64,000 nucleotides of DNA from Streptomyces barringtoniae (GCF_020819595.1 NZ_JAJHNP010000007.1:361238-425237); one strand, 5' to 3'; numbered from the stretch's first letter, positions 18,444 through 27,357 are shown. Notes: a model not told the origin generated them from the sequence alone. Numbers and translations are program-made.

Positions 18444-19301
18444 TCAGCGCCGCCGCCCGTGGACGAAGAAGACACGGCGCACGTGGCGCTCGCTGCGCGG
18501 GGGCACCGGATCGGGCCAACGCCCGAAGTCGGCGCCCGCCTCGCCGGGCTGGGTCGCCCGCACGTCGAATCCGTGGCGGCCGAAGAGCTCCTCCGGCTCG
18601 TCCGTGCCGAACAGCCAGGGGCACCCCCAACCGCTGAAGACATCGAGCAGGCCACGCATGTGGGGCAGGGTCAGGGCGGCGGAGTTGACGATGTCGGCGG
18701 CGACACGGCTGCCGGGGGCCGAGATCGCGGCCACCCGCTCGAGGATGCGGTGGGCGTCGGGCTCGGGGATGTAGTAGAGGAGCCCTTCGAGCAGCCAGGT
18801 GGAGGGGACGGTGGGGTCGTATCCCGCGGCCTTCAGGCAGGCCTCCCAGTCGGGCGAGGTGAGGTCGACGGCGACCTTCCGGTGGGCAGTGCGCGGCTCG
18901 GCCGCCCCGAACCGCTCGTCCTTGTACGCGAGTACGGCCGGACGGTCGACTTCGAACCAACGCACCCGGTCGGGCCAGTTCAGGCGGTAGGCGCGGGAGT
19001 CCATGCCGGCCGGGGCCAGCACGATCTGCGTGGTGCCCGGGTCCTCGGCCGCCTCCTGGAGGTAGTCGTCGAAGAACCGGGTGCGGATCGCGTTGTAGTC
19101 GGGGGTGCTCGGCACGGTGCGCTCGCGGCCCGGCGGGAAGGTGACGTGACGCACCTCGGCGAGCAGTTCGGGGCCGATGTCTCCGGCGAGGTCGGCGGCG
19201 TACGGGTCCTCGTACAGCCGGTCCGCGCGCTTGGTCTCGGCGGCCCGCAGGGCGGCGGTGAGAAGCGCGGTGCGCTCGACGGCGTCCAGTGATGTACCCA
19301 T
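18444..19301 (-). CDS. SAM-dependent methyltransferase, PPM1/leucine carboxyl methyltransferase family
   Basis: 285 residues from ATG 19301 with GGAGG upstream. The family signature is clear: TALLTAALRAAETKRADRL at the start, DDYLQEA, VLAPAGMDSRAYRL near 95-108 (motif I), WFEVDRP, and STWLLEGLLYYIPE near 165. Relatives in Streptomyces and Mycobacterium methylate carboxylates or hydroxyls of small molecules (the polyketide O-methyltransferase subgroup). It is the second methyltransferase of the cluster, directly upstream of the FAD monooxygenase. Confidence 0.85.
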   Translation of the reverse strand: MGTSLDAVERTALLTAALRAAETKRADRLYEDPYAADLAGDIGPELLAEVRHVTFPPGRERTVPSTPDYNAIRTRFFDDYLQEAAEDPGTTQIVLAPAGMDSRAYRLNWPDRVRWFEVDRPAVLAYKDERFGAAEPRTAHRKVAVDLTSPDWEACLKAAGYDPTVPSTWLLEGLLYYIPEPDAHRILERVAAISAPGSRVAADIVNSAALTLPHMRGLLDVFSGWGCPWLFGTDEPEELFGRHGFDVRATQPGEAGADFGRWPDPVPPRSERHVRRVFFVHGRRR

Positions 19302-19357
19302 GTCGGTCCTCCGGTTGGTCGGTGCGCCGGCACGCGGCGGCTCGTCGCCGGCCAGGC

Positions 19358-21061
19358 TCAGGGGGCTGCTGTGCCCCGCCGTTCGGGGCCCTGCCCGGTC
19401 AGCCGGGCCCACTGCTGCGGGTCCTGCCTGAACAGCCGGTCCTTGACCTGAGTGGGCCGGATGCCGCTCTCGACCCGGGCCTGCCACTCGCGCAGGAAGG
19501 CATCGGAGTCCAGGTGAAGGAGTGCCGGCGCGGACAGCCGGCCCCGAGTGCGTGCCGTGCGGTAGTCGGCCGATTCGCGCTGCAGGGCCTCGTCGAGGAG
19601 GGCGGTGAAGCGGTCGGACTCGTCCCGGCTCCATGGGGTGCGCAGGGCGACGGCGAATTCGTAGCCCGCGGAACGGTGCGGGGATTCGGTGACCCGGCAG
19701 GCGGCGTTGCGCAACTCGAGACCGGTGGCATGCAGCGCACTGTGCAGGGCCCTGATCACCTGGGCGTCGCGCAGCCGCTCGCCGGCGTGGTCGGAGCGGT
19801 TGGCGCGGCCGGTGTACGCGAGGCGGGGGACGCCGTCCCGATGGTCGACGACGCGTACGACGTCGCCGACCGCGTAGCGGTAGAGCCCGCCGACGTGGCT
19901 GAACACCACGTGGTAGTCGCGGTCCGCCTCCAGTTCATGGGGCTGGAGGGTGGCGGTGTCGGGGCCGAGGTCCCGGTCGGCGTCGGCGAACTCGTACACC
20001 GCGGCGTTCACCACGAGGCTGCCGGCACAGGCGTGCCGGTCGAGGGCCACGCCCACCGGGCCTTCGGAGGCGGCCACGGGGGCGGGCAGGGCGGCAACAT
20101 CGGGGCCGAACTCCTCGCGCAGCCGCGGGAGATACAGCGAGGCGGGCCCGGTGGTCCAGCAGAACAGAGCACGCATGCGGGGCCAGATGTGGGACGGGCG
20201 CACGGTGCCGTGACGGTGGGCGAGGCGCTCGAGTTCGGTGGCGCGGGCGGGGTTGGGGGTGCGGTGCGGCAGTCCGCCGAGCGTGCCGTCGCGGACCTCC
20301 TTGACGATGCGGGGCCACCACAGATTCAGCTGGTACGGCACGGCGGCGACCATCGCCGGGTTGATGCCGATGATGCAGCGGACGTCGCTCTCCACCGCGA
20401 GGCGCAGCCGCAGATACATCTTCTCCGCGTGCTGATCCGCCGCGACGGGCACGGCTAGCGTGGCCCAGGGGGCGCCGGTGCCGGGCTCTGCGGACAGCGG
20501 TTCCCCGAAAGCGGCGCCGAAGTCGACCTGGCTGGCGCCGACATGCGGGCGGCCGGAGGCTGTGGTGGGCGGGGCCGCGATGGGGTCGTGCTTGAGATTC
20601 AGGACCGCGCCGGGAGAATCCAGGATGTCCGGGAAGTGCTCGATGAGGGGCGCCCACGCGGCGTAGTAGAAGGGAAAGAAGGTCGTGCGCATGAAGCGGG
20701 GGGTCACCGGGATCTTCTTGTGGGCGCCGGTGCTGCCGCTGCTGGTGAAGAACACTGTGGGGCGGTCGGCGGTCAGGACGTTCTGCTCGCCGCCCGCGGC
20801 CCGCTCGATCCACGGCTCGAGATCGGCGTACGTCTGTACGGGGACGGCCCTGCGGTAGTCGGTGAGGCTGCGGATGCGGGCGAAGCCGTGCCGCTTTCCG
20901 TACTCCGTACCCGCGTTGAACTCCAGCAGGTCGCTCAGCACCCGCCGCTGGTGGCCGACCGGGTCGGCGAACGCAGCCCGCAGGACCTGCCGTTCGGCAA
21001 GGACGCGCTCGCGGTAGCGCCGTAACCGGGCGGGGTCGGCCCAGGCTTCAGCCAAACTCAT
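19358..21061 (-). CDS. GH3-family acyl-adenylate ligase (possible amide synthetase)
   Basis: 567 residues. The nucleotide motif FFTSSGSTGAHKKIP at 104-118 is the GH3 version of the adenylation P-loop, and GLYRYAVGDVVRVVDH near 395 plus FDPDTATL-like and TGRANRSDHAGERL segments match the GH3 fold. Plant GH3 enzymes join jasmonate or indole acetate to amino acids through an acyl-adenylate. In bacteria GH3 genes are uncommon and mostly uncharacterised. Codon 13 is TTA (21023-21025), a bldA target. The ATG at 21061 overlaps the end of the kinase-like gene by 14 bp. A role forming the amide between the acid half and the C5N amine, or an ester, is possible; it would then duplicate or replace the AMP ligase at 2816. 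Confidence 0.85.
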   Translation of the reverse strand: MSLAEAWADPARLRRYRERVLAERQVLRAAFADPVGHQRRVLSDLLEFNAGTEYGKRHGFARIRSLTDYRRAVPVQTYADLEPWIERAAGGEQNVLTADRPTVFFTSSGSTGAHKKIPVTPRFMRTTFFPFYYAAWAPLIEHFPDILDSPGAVLNLKHDPIAAPPTTASGRPHVGASQVDFGAAFGEPLSAEPGTGAPWATLAVPVAADQHAEKMYLRLRLAVESDVRCIIGINPAMVAAVPYQLNLWWPRIVKEVRDGTLGGLPHRTPNPARATELERLAHRHGTVRPSHIWPRMRALFCWTTGPASLYLPRLREEFGPDVAALPAPVAASEGPVGVALDRHACAGSLVVNAAVYEFADADRDLGPDTATLQPHELEADRDYHVVFSHVGGLYRYAVGDVVRVVDHRDGVPRLAYTGRANRSDHAGERLRDAQVIRALHSALHATGLELRNAACRVTESPHRSAGYEFAVALRTPWSRDESDRFTALLDEALQRESADYRTARTRGRLSAPALLHLDSDAFLREWQARVESGIRPTQVKDRLFRQDPQQWARLTGQGPERRGTAAP

Positions 21062-21695
21062 GGGTGAGTACCTCTCGTATCGCCGCCGCGGTGGACTCCG
21101 GACGGTCCATTTCCTCGATGACGGTGACGGGCAGGTCCTGGATTTCGTCCCTCATGACCTTGGCCAGATCGGTCTGGTACCGCCTGAAGCCGTCCCGGTC
21201 CGGCTGCGCACCGTAGTGCTCCAGGAGGTTGAGACCGGCCCCCTGCCGACTGCGCTGCCAGGTCGTTTCAGGCGGTACGTCGAGGTAGATCACCCGGTTC
21301 GGCCGGGGAAAGGTGCGCCACCAGGCGAGCAGAGGGCTTTCCCCGGCTCCGGCGAGGCGGCATTTCGCCAGCAGCTTGTAGTAGTAGGAGTCGACGACAA
21401 CAGGGGTGCCGGCGTCGGCGCGCAGCAGCTGGTCGCGCAGGTGGACGACGGCGGTCTGCACAAGTGTGGCGAAGAACTCCGGGGACCAGGCGCCCGGGTG
21501 CGGCGCCACATCCTTGACGACGTTCCGGCGCAGTCGGGCTATGAGGGCGTGCTCGGGAGCGAGGCGGGTGTCGTCCACGGAGAGGAGCTGCCACTGGGGC
21601 GCTGTCCGGGCGAGTTGGTCCAGTGACGAAGACTTGCCTGAGTAATCGGGGCCCAGGAGTACGCAGAAGGGCGGGTGCCCGGTGTCGAAGTCGAT
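21048..21695 (-). CDS. Thymidylate-kinase-like P-loop protein, apparent ATC start
   Basis: The frame is open from just after a TAG at 21710. An AGGAGG (21702-21707) lies six bases before an in-frame ATC at 21693-21695. From there the protein is 215 residues with a good core: hydrophobic strand PPFCVLLG, Walker A GPDYSGKS at 15-22, and the later RVIYLDVPPETTWQRSRQG segment typical of the dTMP kinase lid region. The first ATG/GTG-class codon (GTG 21578) would delete the whole Walker A and cannot give a working kinase. The TAG is the stop of the DAHP synthase, and both genes are in the same reading frame. Role in the cluster is unknown; phosphorylation of a pathway intermediate is possible. Confidence 0.7.
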   Translation of the reverse strand: MDFDTGHPPFCVLLGPDYSGKSSSLDQLARTAPQWQLLSVDDTRLAPEHALIARLRRNVVKDVAPHPGAWSPEFFATLVQTAVVHLRDQLLRADAGTPVVVDSYYYKLLAKCRLAGAGESPLLAWWRTFPRPNRVIYLDVPPETTWQRSRQGAGLNLLEHYGAQPDRDGFRRYQTDLAKVMRDEIQDLPVTVIEEMDRPESTAAAIREVLTHEFG

Positions 21696-21707
21696 GAGAG
21701 ACCTCCT

Positions 21708-22940
21708 CTAGAGGGCCGACACGAAGGTGTCGACGACCAGACCCGCCTGCACCGGATTGAGCCGGGGGTCGCAGAGGCTGGTGTAACGCGCCGCCAGGGC
21801 CGCCTCGTCCGGCACGTCTGCGCCCACGCACTCGGTGACGTGCTCGGCGGCGGTCTCCAGATGCAGGCCGCCAGGGCGGACCCCGACGCCGCGCAGGGCG
21901 GAGACGAAACCCCGGACCTCGTCGCAGACATCCTCAAGGCGCCGGGTCTTGAGTCCGTTCGCGGCCTTGTACGTGTTGCCGTGCATCGGGTCGCAGAGCC
22001 AGACGACGGGGTGACCCGCGTTCTTCACGGCCTGCGCGAGAGCCGGCAGCAGCGTGCGCACGTCGTCCTTCCCGAACCGCGCGATCAGCGTCAGGCGGCC
22101 GGGCTCACGCCCGGGGTCGAGACGCTCGACCACGTCGAGCAGGTCCCGCACCTTCGCCTTGCCGCTCACCTTGCAGGCAACCGGATTCATCACGTCCGCC
22201 AGCAGCCGGACGTGCGCGCCTTCGCCGTGCCGCGTGCGCTCTCCTATCCACGGGAGGTGGGTGGAGCCCAGGAACCAGCCGCCTGCGGACTCGTCGAACC
22301 GCACCAGGGCCGTCTCGTAGTCCATCACCAGGGCTTCATGGCTGATCCAGGTGCGCTGTCCGACCACCGGATCTTGGCCGCGGCGTCCGTCGAGGGCATC
22401 GGCCACCGTCTTGGCGGCCCGGTAGGCGCGCAGCATGCGGTCGGGGTCGTGCCTGCGGGATGCCGCCTCCGGGACCTCGGAGTTGACGATGTGGCCGCGG
22501 AAGACCGGCAGCAGGCGGCCGCCCACGTCCTCCGTGGGAGCTGACCGGGGTTTGGCGAACTGGCCCGCGAGCCTGCCGATCCGGACGACCGGAATTCCGG
22601 TCGAGACCGCGACGGTGTCGGCGAGGCGCACGAGGGCCCTCTCCTTGCGCGCTGCGTGCTCGGGCGTGCACTCCGCGAAGTCCTCCGCGCAATCGCCGGC
22701 CTGGAGCACATGGCCGTCGCCGGCCGCGACGCCGGCGAGTTCGCGGCGCAGCTGGAGCAAGTCGGGCAGCCGGGTGAGGACGGGACGGCCGGAGAGGTCG
22801 GCGCAGACCTCGTCACGCCGGGCCGGATCCGCCCAGGAGGGCTGCTGGCCCGCTCGGTAGAAGCGCCAGCCGGTCTGGTCTCCGGCGTGGGAGTGTGGGG
22901 TACGGGCCGCTTCTTCAGCATCCGCAAAGGCCTGGGACAT
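21708..22940 (-). CDS. Class II 3-deoxy-D-arabino-heptulosonate 7-phosphate synthase
   Basis: 410 residues from ATG 22940 (GAAGGA upstream). It shows the plant-type class II DAHP synthase signatures: WRFYRAGQQPSWAD, LLQLRRELAGVAAGDGHVLQAGDCAEDF with the metal-binding cysteine, PVVRIGRLAGQFAKPRS, WIGERTRHGEGAHVRLL, VACKVSGK, LIARFGKDDV and PVVWLCDPMHGNTY. It condenses phosphoenolpyruvate with erythrose 4-phosphate, the first step to chorismate. A dedicated copy next to a chorismate-lyase-like gene indicates that the cluster draws on shikimate-derived aromatic precursor. It may be less feedback-sensitive than the house-keeping enzyme (inference). Confidence 0.93.
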   Translation of the reverse strand: MSQAFADAEEAARTPHSHAGDQTGWRFYRAGQQPSWADPARRDEVCADLSGRPVLTRLPDLLQLRRELAGVAAGDGHVLQAGDCAEDFAECTPEHAARKERALVRLADTVAVSTGIPVVRIGRLAGQFAKPRSAPTEDVGGRLLPVFRGHIVNSEVPEAASRRHDPDRMLRAYRAAKTVADALDGRRGQDPVVGQRTWISHEALVMDYETALVRFDESAGGWFLGSTHLPWIGERTRHGEGAHVRLLADVMNPVACKVSGKAKVRDLLDVVERLDPGREPGRLTLIARFGKDDVRTLLPALAQAVKNAGHPVVWLCDPMHGNTYKAANGLKTRRLEDVCDEVRGFVSALRGVGVRPGGLHLETAAEHVTECVGADVPDEAALAARYTSLCDPRLNPVQAGLVVDTFVSAL

Positions 22941-22992
22941 GAGAGTTCCTTCGCTGTGTCGAACGGCGATCAGGCGGAGTGGTAACTCGGGC

Positions 22993-23508
22993 CTAGTCAT
23001 CCGCGAGCTGCACTATGTGCGGATTGAACTGCTCGTGCACATAGGCCCGGCCGCCTGCGGCGTAGTGGATGACGTACTCCTTGAAGGCGGAGTCCACCCA
23101 CCGGTCGGTGAGGCTGTCCCGCCAGCGCATGAGTCCGGTGGACAGCTGCTCACGGTGCTGGTGCACGTGCTGGTCGCGAAGCTGGATGCCGATGGGGGTA
23201 ACGGAGTCGGGCACCCCCATCCGGCTGCGTGCAACCTCGTCGAACACCACCCGGTTGATGCTGACCACCTCCTGTTCGGAGGTCACCAGGCAGGAGCGGC
23301 GCTCCAGAACGACGGCGGTGTCCGCGAGTCCGAGCGCGGAACGTATGCCGTGCGGGAGCCGGCCTGCCGGGGTGTCGCCCTGGGCGTCGACCCGGATCGA
23401 CAGCTCGTGGCCGATGAGGGCCTGCAGGAGCAGGGTGGTGGAACCGTCACAGGCCAGCAGCATGCGGGTACTGGCGCTCAGTTCGATCGTCGGCTGGAGG
23501 GTGGTCAT
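22993..23508 (-). CDS. Chorismate pyruvate-lyase family protein (4-hydroxybenzoate synthase)
   Basis: 171 residues, ATG after AGGAGA. The stretch STRMLLACDGSTTLLLQALIG near residues 14-34 is the start of the actinobacterial/archaeal UbiC-like (DUF98) fold, followed by VLERRSCLVTSEQEVVSINRVVF near 85-107. Members such as mycobacterial Rv2949c split chorismate into 4-hydroxybenzoate and pyruvate. Position next to DAHP synthase fits a local 4-hydroxybenzoate supply line. The family is short and divergent, so a related lyase or binding function cannot be excluded. Confidence 0.78.
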   Translation of the reverse strand: MTTLQPTIELSASTRMLLACDGSTTLLLQALIGHELSIRVDAQGDTPAGRLPHGIRSALGLADTAVVLERRSCLVTSEQEVVSINRVVFDEVARSRMGVPDSVTPIGIQLRDQHVHQHREQLSTGLMRWRDSLTDRWVDSAFKEYVIHYAAGGRAYVHEQFNPHIVQLADD

Positions 23509-23634
23509 CGTTGGTCTCCTGGGCTGCCCGTGGTGTGCTGGAGAGGGAACGTCCGGCGATCGCGCCGGTGCGGGGGAGGGGTGGCCACGCCCGGGGGACG
23601 TGGCGCGGCCACCCCGGCTGGGATGACGCGCGCC

Positions 23635-24837
23635 TCAGTGCGCCCGCACCGCTTCGGCCGGCTTGTCGCCGGGCTCGGTGCTGCCGGTGTCGCCCGCGGA
23701 GTCGCGCGGCAGCGGCGGGCGGGTGCGCCCGAAGCGGTTCATCAGCGGCCGCTCCACGCCGATGTAGAGCAGCCAGGAGAAGAAGACACTGATGCCTGCC
23801 TCCAGGGCGAGCAGTCCGGCCGCGACCGGGGCGCTGTGCACCGGGCTGAGGCCGAAGCGTTCGACGAAGACGTGCACGGTGATGTCATGGACCAGGTAGA
23901 AGGCGAACGAGACTTCGCCGAGCCACACGAAGACCCGGTGCCGCAGGACCGAGCGCCGACCCGCGATATCGGTCGTGGCCATCGCGGCGATCAGCAGCGC
24001 GACCGGGATCAGCGTCACGGCGCTCATCCCGAACAGCCACGGCACCCACAACAGTTCGACCAGGTAGGCGACGGCGACCAGGAGCAGCGCCGGGGCGACC
24101 CGGAAGTTGATCCAGCGGCCGGTCATGACGATGCGGGCCATCAGGATGCCCACGGCGAACTCGATCATCCGGAACGGCGGCAGCTGCCAGACGAACCAGT
24201 ACTGCCACACGGAGGCCCGGAACCCCAGCGGCATGACGGGCGAGTCGGGCAGGGCCGCGTACGCGATGGCCGGGACGACGAACACGGCGGCGCCCAGGAT
24301 GCCCACCCACAGCCACAGCCGCTCCGGCCGGATGCGCTGGATCACCCGGTGCAGCCAGGGGAAGCACAGGTAGAAGACGATCTCGACGGAGAGCGACCAG
24401 CTGGGCGGGTTGACGCTCTGGAACGTCTTCGCGTCCGGGATCCACGTGTGCAGCAGCAGGAGGTTGGGCAGTGCCTGCTTCCAGGTGTTCTTGGCCCAGG
24501 CGAACAGCACCAGCGCGGCGACGAAGGTCACCACGTGGTTGGGGTAGATCTTGACGAGCCGGCGCCGCCAGAACTGGTGGGGCCTGTCGCCCGGGCGGGC
24601 CGACCAGGTCAGCACGAATCCGCTGAGTACGAAGAAGAACCCGACACCGAGCCAGCCCGCCTTGCTGACGGCATGCGTGACGGATTCGGCGCTGCCGCCG
24701 CTGAACGGGGTGTACGGCGGCAGCGTGGAGTGGAAGAGGAAGACCATGAACGCGGCGAAGAACCGCATGCCGGTCAGCGAGGGCAGCCGTGCAAAGCGCG
24801 CGGACGCGGGCACGGTGGTTCTGGTCGGGCTGGACAT
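23635..24837 (-). CDS. Membrane O-acyltransferase (acyltransferase 3 family)
   Basis: 400 residues from ATG 24837, with about ten hydrophobic segments. Family features: SLTGMRFFAAFMVFLFHSTLPPY near 20-42 with the conserved His, FFFVLSGFVLTW near 68-79, RRLVKIYPNHVV near 92, SWSLSVEIVFYLCFPWL near 145, and GEVSFAFYLVHD near 330. Members such as OafA and the macrolide acyltransferases move acetyl or longer acyl groups from CoA to hydroxyls at the membrane. Here it probably acetylates or acylates the cluster product. The C-terminal tail is Pro/Asp-rich and cytosolic. Confidence 0.87.
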   Translation of the reverse strand: MSSPTRTTVPASARFARLPSLTGMRFFAAFMVFLFHSTLPPYTPFSGGSAESVTHAVSKAGWLGVGFFFVLSGFVLTWSARPGDRPHQFWRRRLVKIYPNHVVTFVAALVLFAWAKNTWKQALPNLLLLHTWIPDAKTFQSVNPPSWSLSVEIVFYLCFPWLHRVIQRIRPERLWLWVGILGAAVFVVPAIAYAALPDSPVMPLGFRASVWQYWFVWQLPPFRMIEFAVGILMARIVMTGRWINFRVAPALLLVAVAYLVELLWVPWLFGMSAVTLIPVALLIAAMATTDIAGRRSVLRHRVFVWLGEVSFAFYLVHDITVHVFVERFGLSPVHSAPVAAGLLALEAGISVFFSWLLYIGVERPLMNRFGRTRPPLPRDSAGDTGSTEPGDKPAEAVRAH

Positions 24838-24878
24838 GGTGAGACTCCCGATGGTGTGGTGAGCGGTCGGCGGCCGGG

Positions 24879-26231
24879 TCATCCGACCGGTGTGACGACG
24901 CCCTTGGCGTCCAGGAGGAACTCGGTGTAGTTGCCGTCGTGCGGCATGCCCGGCACCAGGTCCCAGGGCAGGACGGCACCATGGGTGATCTTCCGGACGG
25001 ACGGGTCGAGCAGGGCCTGTCCGATGATCGCGGCGTTGTCGGTCAGCAGGTTGAGCACCAGCGACGGCCGCAGCGGTGCGATGCCGTCGGCCGGGCTCCA
25101 GGGGGCGACCACGACGAACGGGAAGGCCAGCTCCGTACCGACGGCCGGATGGTCCGCGCGGTCGGCGGCGAGGACCATGGGGCGCGGCAGGAAGGAGCCG
25201 TCGCCGAGGTCGACGAGGAAATCGTCGCCGTACAGCGGGGTGCTGTGGTCCGTGAGTTCGGTGGCCAGCTTCGCCATCTGCCGGCGCAGCGCGTCGGCGC
25301 GCTCGCGCCCGACGACGAGGAGCTCGCTCTCCGGGTCCGTGGCGGGCAGCACCGGGATGCGCGCCAGCCGTCCGGCGAGCCTGGCCGCGGTGTCGTGGAC
25401 GTCGTTGCTGGTCAGGATGGCTGAGAGGTTGGTGCAACGGGTGCCGCCGTCGAAGGCGGCGCTCATGGTCAGGTGATCCAGGAGCGCGTCGGTCAGGGGC
25501 ACGTCGAGCAGGGCCCGGGAGCGCCCCGGGCCGCGGGTGGCCACTCGAGCGTGATCGGTCCAGGTGCTCACTGCCTGCTCGTTGCCGTAGATGATGCCGC
25601 GGTCGGCGGCGTTCAGCAGGAACGAACCGACGGCGTGCGGGCTCGGCAGGAAGGCCAGCTTGTCCGGTGGCAGCCCGGCGGACAGCAGCGCGGCGGCCAG
25701 CCGGCGAGGGGTGAACGGATCGCGGCTGCCGGGCCGGACGACGACGCTGTAGCCGTGGTAGAGCGGCTGCACCCACGTGGCGTGCGGCTGCGGGTGGTTG
25801 CTGGCCATCACGGCCGTGAAGACCCGGCCCGAGGGTGCGCGGTGGACGCGGTGGGTCGGACGTAACTGCGCGGCAGGCAGGTCCGCCGCGGTGGTGGCGG
25901 GCAGTTCCTCGATCTCGGCGGCCATGTCCGTCAGGGCACGCCGGACGGTGGTGGACGCGAGACCGGTGGCGCGCACGGTGCGGCGCACATAGTCGTCGGC
26001 GCTCTCGCCGTTCAGCTCGGCCGTCGCAAACAGCTGCGCGGCCGTGCGGAACACCTCCGGCTCGGGTGGCCGGCCATCGGCTGAGCGGCGCAGTCGGTTG
26101 ACGGCGGCCTGGGCGGCCAGCCTGGGGGCGAGGCCGACGTCCGCGAGCGGTTCGCCGTGCACGTCGGTCAGCACGCTGCGGTCGGCGCTCGGCCGGCTCT
26201 CACCGGCGACGAAGGGATCGATGACGAGCAC
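24879..26231 (-). CDS. GriC/LuxC-like acyl reductase (aldehyde dehydrogenase superfamily)
   Basis: 450 residues, GTG start immediately after the stop of the GriD-like gene (TGAGTG), so translation is coupled. Seen: VFTAVMASNHPQPHATWVQPL near 137, a glycine-poor cofactor loop, and the catalytic cysteine in GGTRCTNLS near 265. This divergent aldehyde dehydrogenase type works in reverse as an acyl reductase, like LuxC. In grixazone biosynthesis GriC and GriD together reduce 3-amino-4-hydroxybenzoate to the aldehyde, and the gene order here is the same kind of pair. Codon 123 is TTA (25863-25865). The likely substrate is the adenylated 4-hydroxybenzoate or a hydroxylated derivative. Confidence 0.8.
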   Translation of the reverse strand: MLVIDPFVAGESRPSADRSVLTDVHGEPLADVGLAPRLAAQAAVNRLRRSADGRPPEPEVFRTAAQLFATAELNGESADDYVRRTVRATGLASTTVRRALTDMAAEIEELPATTAADLPAAQLRPTHRVHRAPSGRVFTAVMASNHPQPHATWVQPLYHGYSVVVRPGSRDPFTPRRLAAALLSAGLPPDKLAFLPSPHAVGSFLLNAADRGIIYGNEQAVSTWTDHARVATRGPGRSRALLDVPLTDALLDHLTMSAAFDGGTRCTNLSAILTSNDVHDTAARLAGRLARIPVLPATDPESELLVVGRERADALRRQMAKLATELTDHSTPLYGDDFLVDLGDGSFLPRPMVLAADRADHPAVGTELAFPFVVVAPWSPADGIAPLRPSLVLNLLTDNAAIIGQALLDPSVRKITHGAVLPWDLVPGMPHDGNYTEFLLDAKGVVTPVG

Positions 26232-27329
26232 TCAGTACACCCCCTCCACGACGTCGGCGTCCTCGTAGGTCGCCACGCTCGCCACCTCCGCGAGGCCGTC
26301 GACGCCACCGTCCGAGGCCGGCCGGACCCGCACGGCGCTGTCCCGTTCCAGCACGTTGGGCAGGAACATCTCCTCGCTTACGAGGTTCACCCTGACCCGG
26401 CCGCGCTCGCCGTAGCCGACCTGCCTGCCGTCCTCGTCCACCAGGTCCAGGCGGGTGGTCTCGGCGAACGGCTCGAAGACGCAGGCATGGTCGTCCTCCG
26501 GCGTCCGTACGCGCTGCGGGGCCACACCCATGAGGCTGTTCCCGTAGATCCCGACCAGGCGGGCGGCGGGGAAGAAGTCCTCCTGGACAAGGCGCAGGCT
26601 CTCCGGGCTGAAGGAGGTGCCGGCCCAGATGATGGCCTCGATGCGGGATGCGACGAGTTCGTACAGGTCCGGCCGGGCGCAGATGGCCTCGATCAGCGGG
26701 GGTGTGGTGCTCAGGATGCGCACCGGCTGGCTCAGCAGGACCTCGCGAGCCTGGTCGAGGAGGTGGTCGATGTAGTCGTCGGCCTCCTGCTGCCGGCCGG
26801 AGGCGAGCAGGCGTTTGACCCAGCGCGGGTCGAGGTCGACGGTGTAGCACAGGCCGCCGGAGGGCTCGACGTAGCGAGAGGTGTCGAAGGCCACCACATG
26901 CGGGCCGGTGGGCCCCAGGTGCAGCCAGTCGCCGGTCTCGGGTACGCCGTGGTCGGTCAGCCGCTGCCGGGTCCAGGCGCCCATCCGGGAGCGGTAGGCA
27001 CCGTCCACGATCCGTTTGGGGGCGCCGGTGGTGCCGCCGGACTCGTAGACACGGAAGACCTGTCCCGGTGCGGCACCCCTGGGTATGAGGTCGGCCGCCG
27101 GGGCGGTGCGCAGTTCGCGGCTGACATCGGGAAAGCGCAGCAGGTCGGCCGCGCCGGTGACATCGGCGCGCGGATCAAAGCCCAGGTGTGCGCGGCGGGC
27201 CAGCCAGAACGGTGAGCCCGTGCGCTCGTCGAAGTGCCAGGCCATCATCGCGCGGACATGGGCGTCGAAGTCCGCCTCCCCGGCAGGCGGCCGGTGCGGG
27301 GCGGGCGGGTGGTCAGGAGTGGTGGTCAC
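26232..27329 (-). CDS. GriD/LuxE-like adenylating enzyme
   Basis: 365 residues, GTG start. Seen: FRVYESGGTTGAPKRIVDG near 91-109, a LuxE/PaaK-type adenylation loop; SGGLCYTVDLDPRWVKRLL near 150; IIWAGTSFSPE near 227; and LVGIYGNSLMG near 250. It lacks a normal C-terminal ligase subdomain, as in LuxE and GriD, and should activate a carboxylic acid for the partner reductase encoded right after it. The pair thus forms a two-protein carboxylic acid reductase. The aromatic acid from the chorismate-lyase-like enzyme is the obvious candidate. Confidence 0.78.
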   Translation of the reverse strand: MTTTPDHPPAPHRPPAGEADFDAHVRAMMAWHFDERTGSPFWLARRAHLGFDPRADVTGAADLLRFPDVSRELRTAPAADLIPRGAAPGQVFRVYESGGTTGAPKRIVDGAYRSRMGAWTRQRLTDHGVPETGDWLHLGPTGPHVVAFDTSRYVEPSGGLCYTVDLDPRWVKRLLASGRQQEADDYIDHLLDQAREVLLSQPVRILSTTPPLIEAICARPDLYELVASRIEAIIWAGTSFSPESLRLVQEDFFPAARLVGIYGNSLMGVAPQRVRTPEDDHACVFEPFAETTRLDLVDEDGRQVGYGERGRVRVNLVSEEMFLPNVLERDSAVRVRPASDGGVDGLAEVASVATYEDADVVEGVY

Positions 27330-27357
27330 GCTTTCGTCCCTTCGGAGCGGTGCGGCG

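Noticed and set aside
22941..23000. Extended N terminus for DAHP synthase
   Set aside because: The added residues do not match the family, and a better start with GAAGGA lies at 22940.
22939..24930. Plus-strand open frame of 663 codons
   Set aside because: It is a highly charged antisense shadow of the chorismate-lyase-like and acyltransferase genes, with no ribosome binding site.
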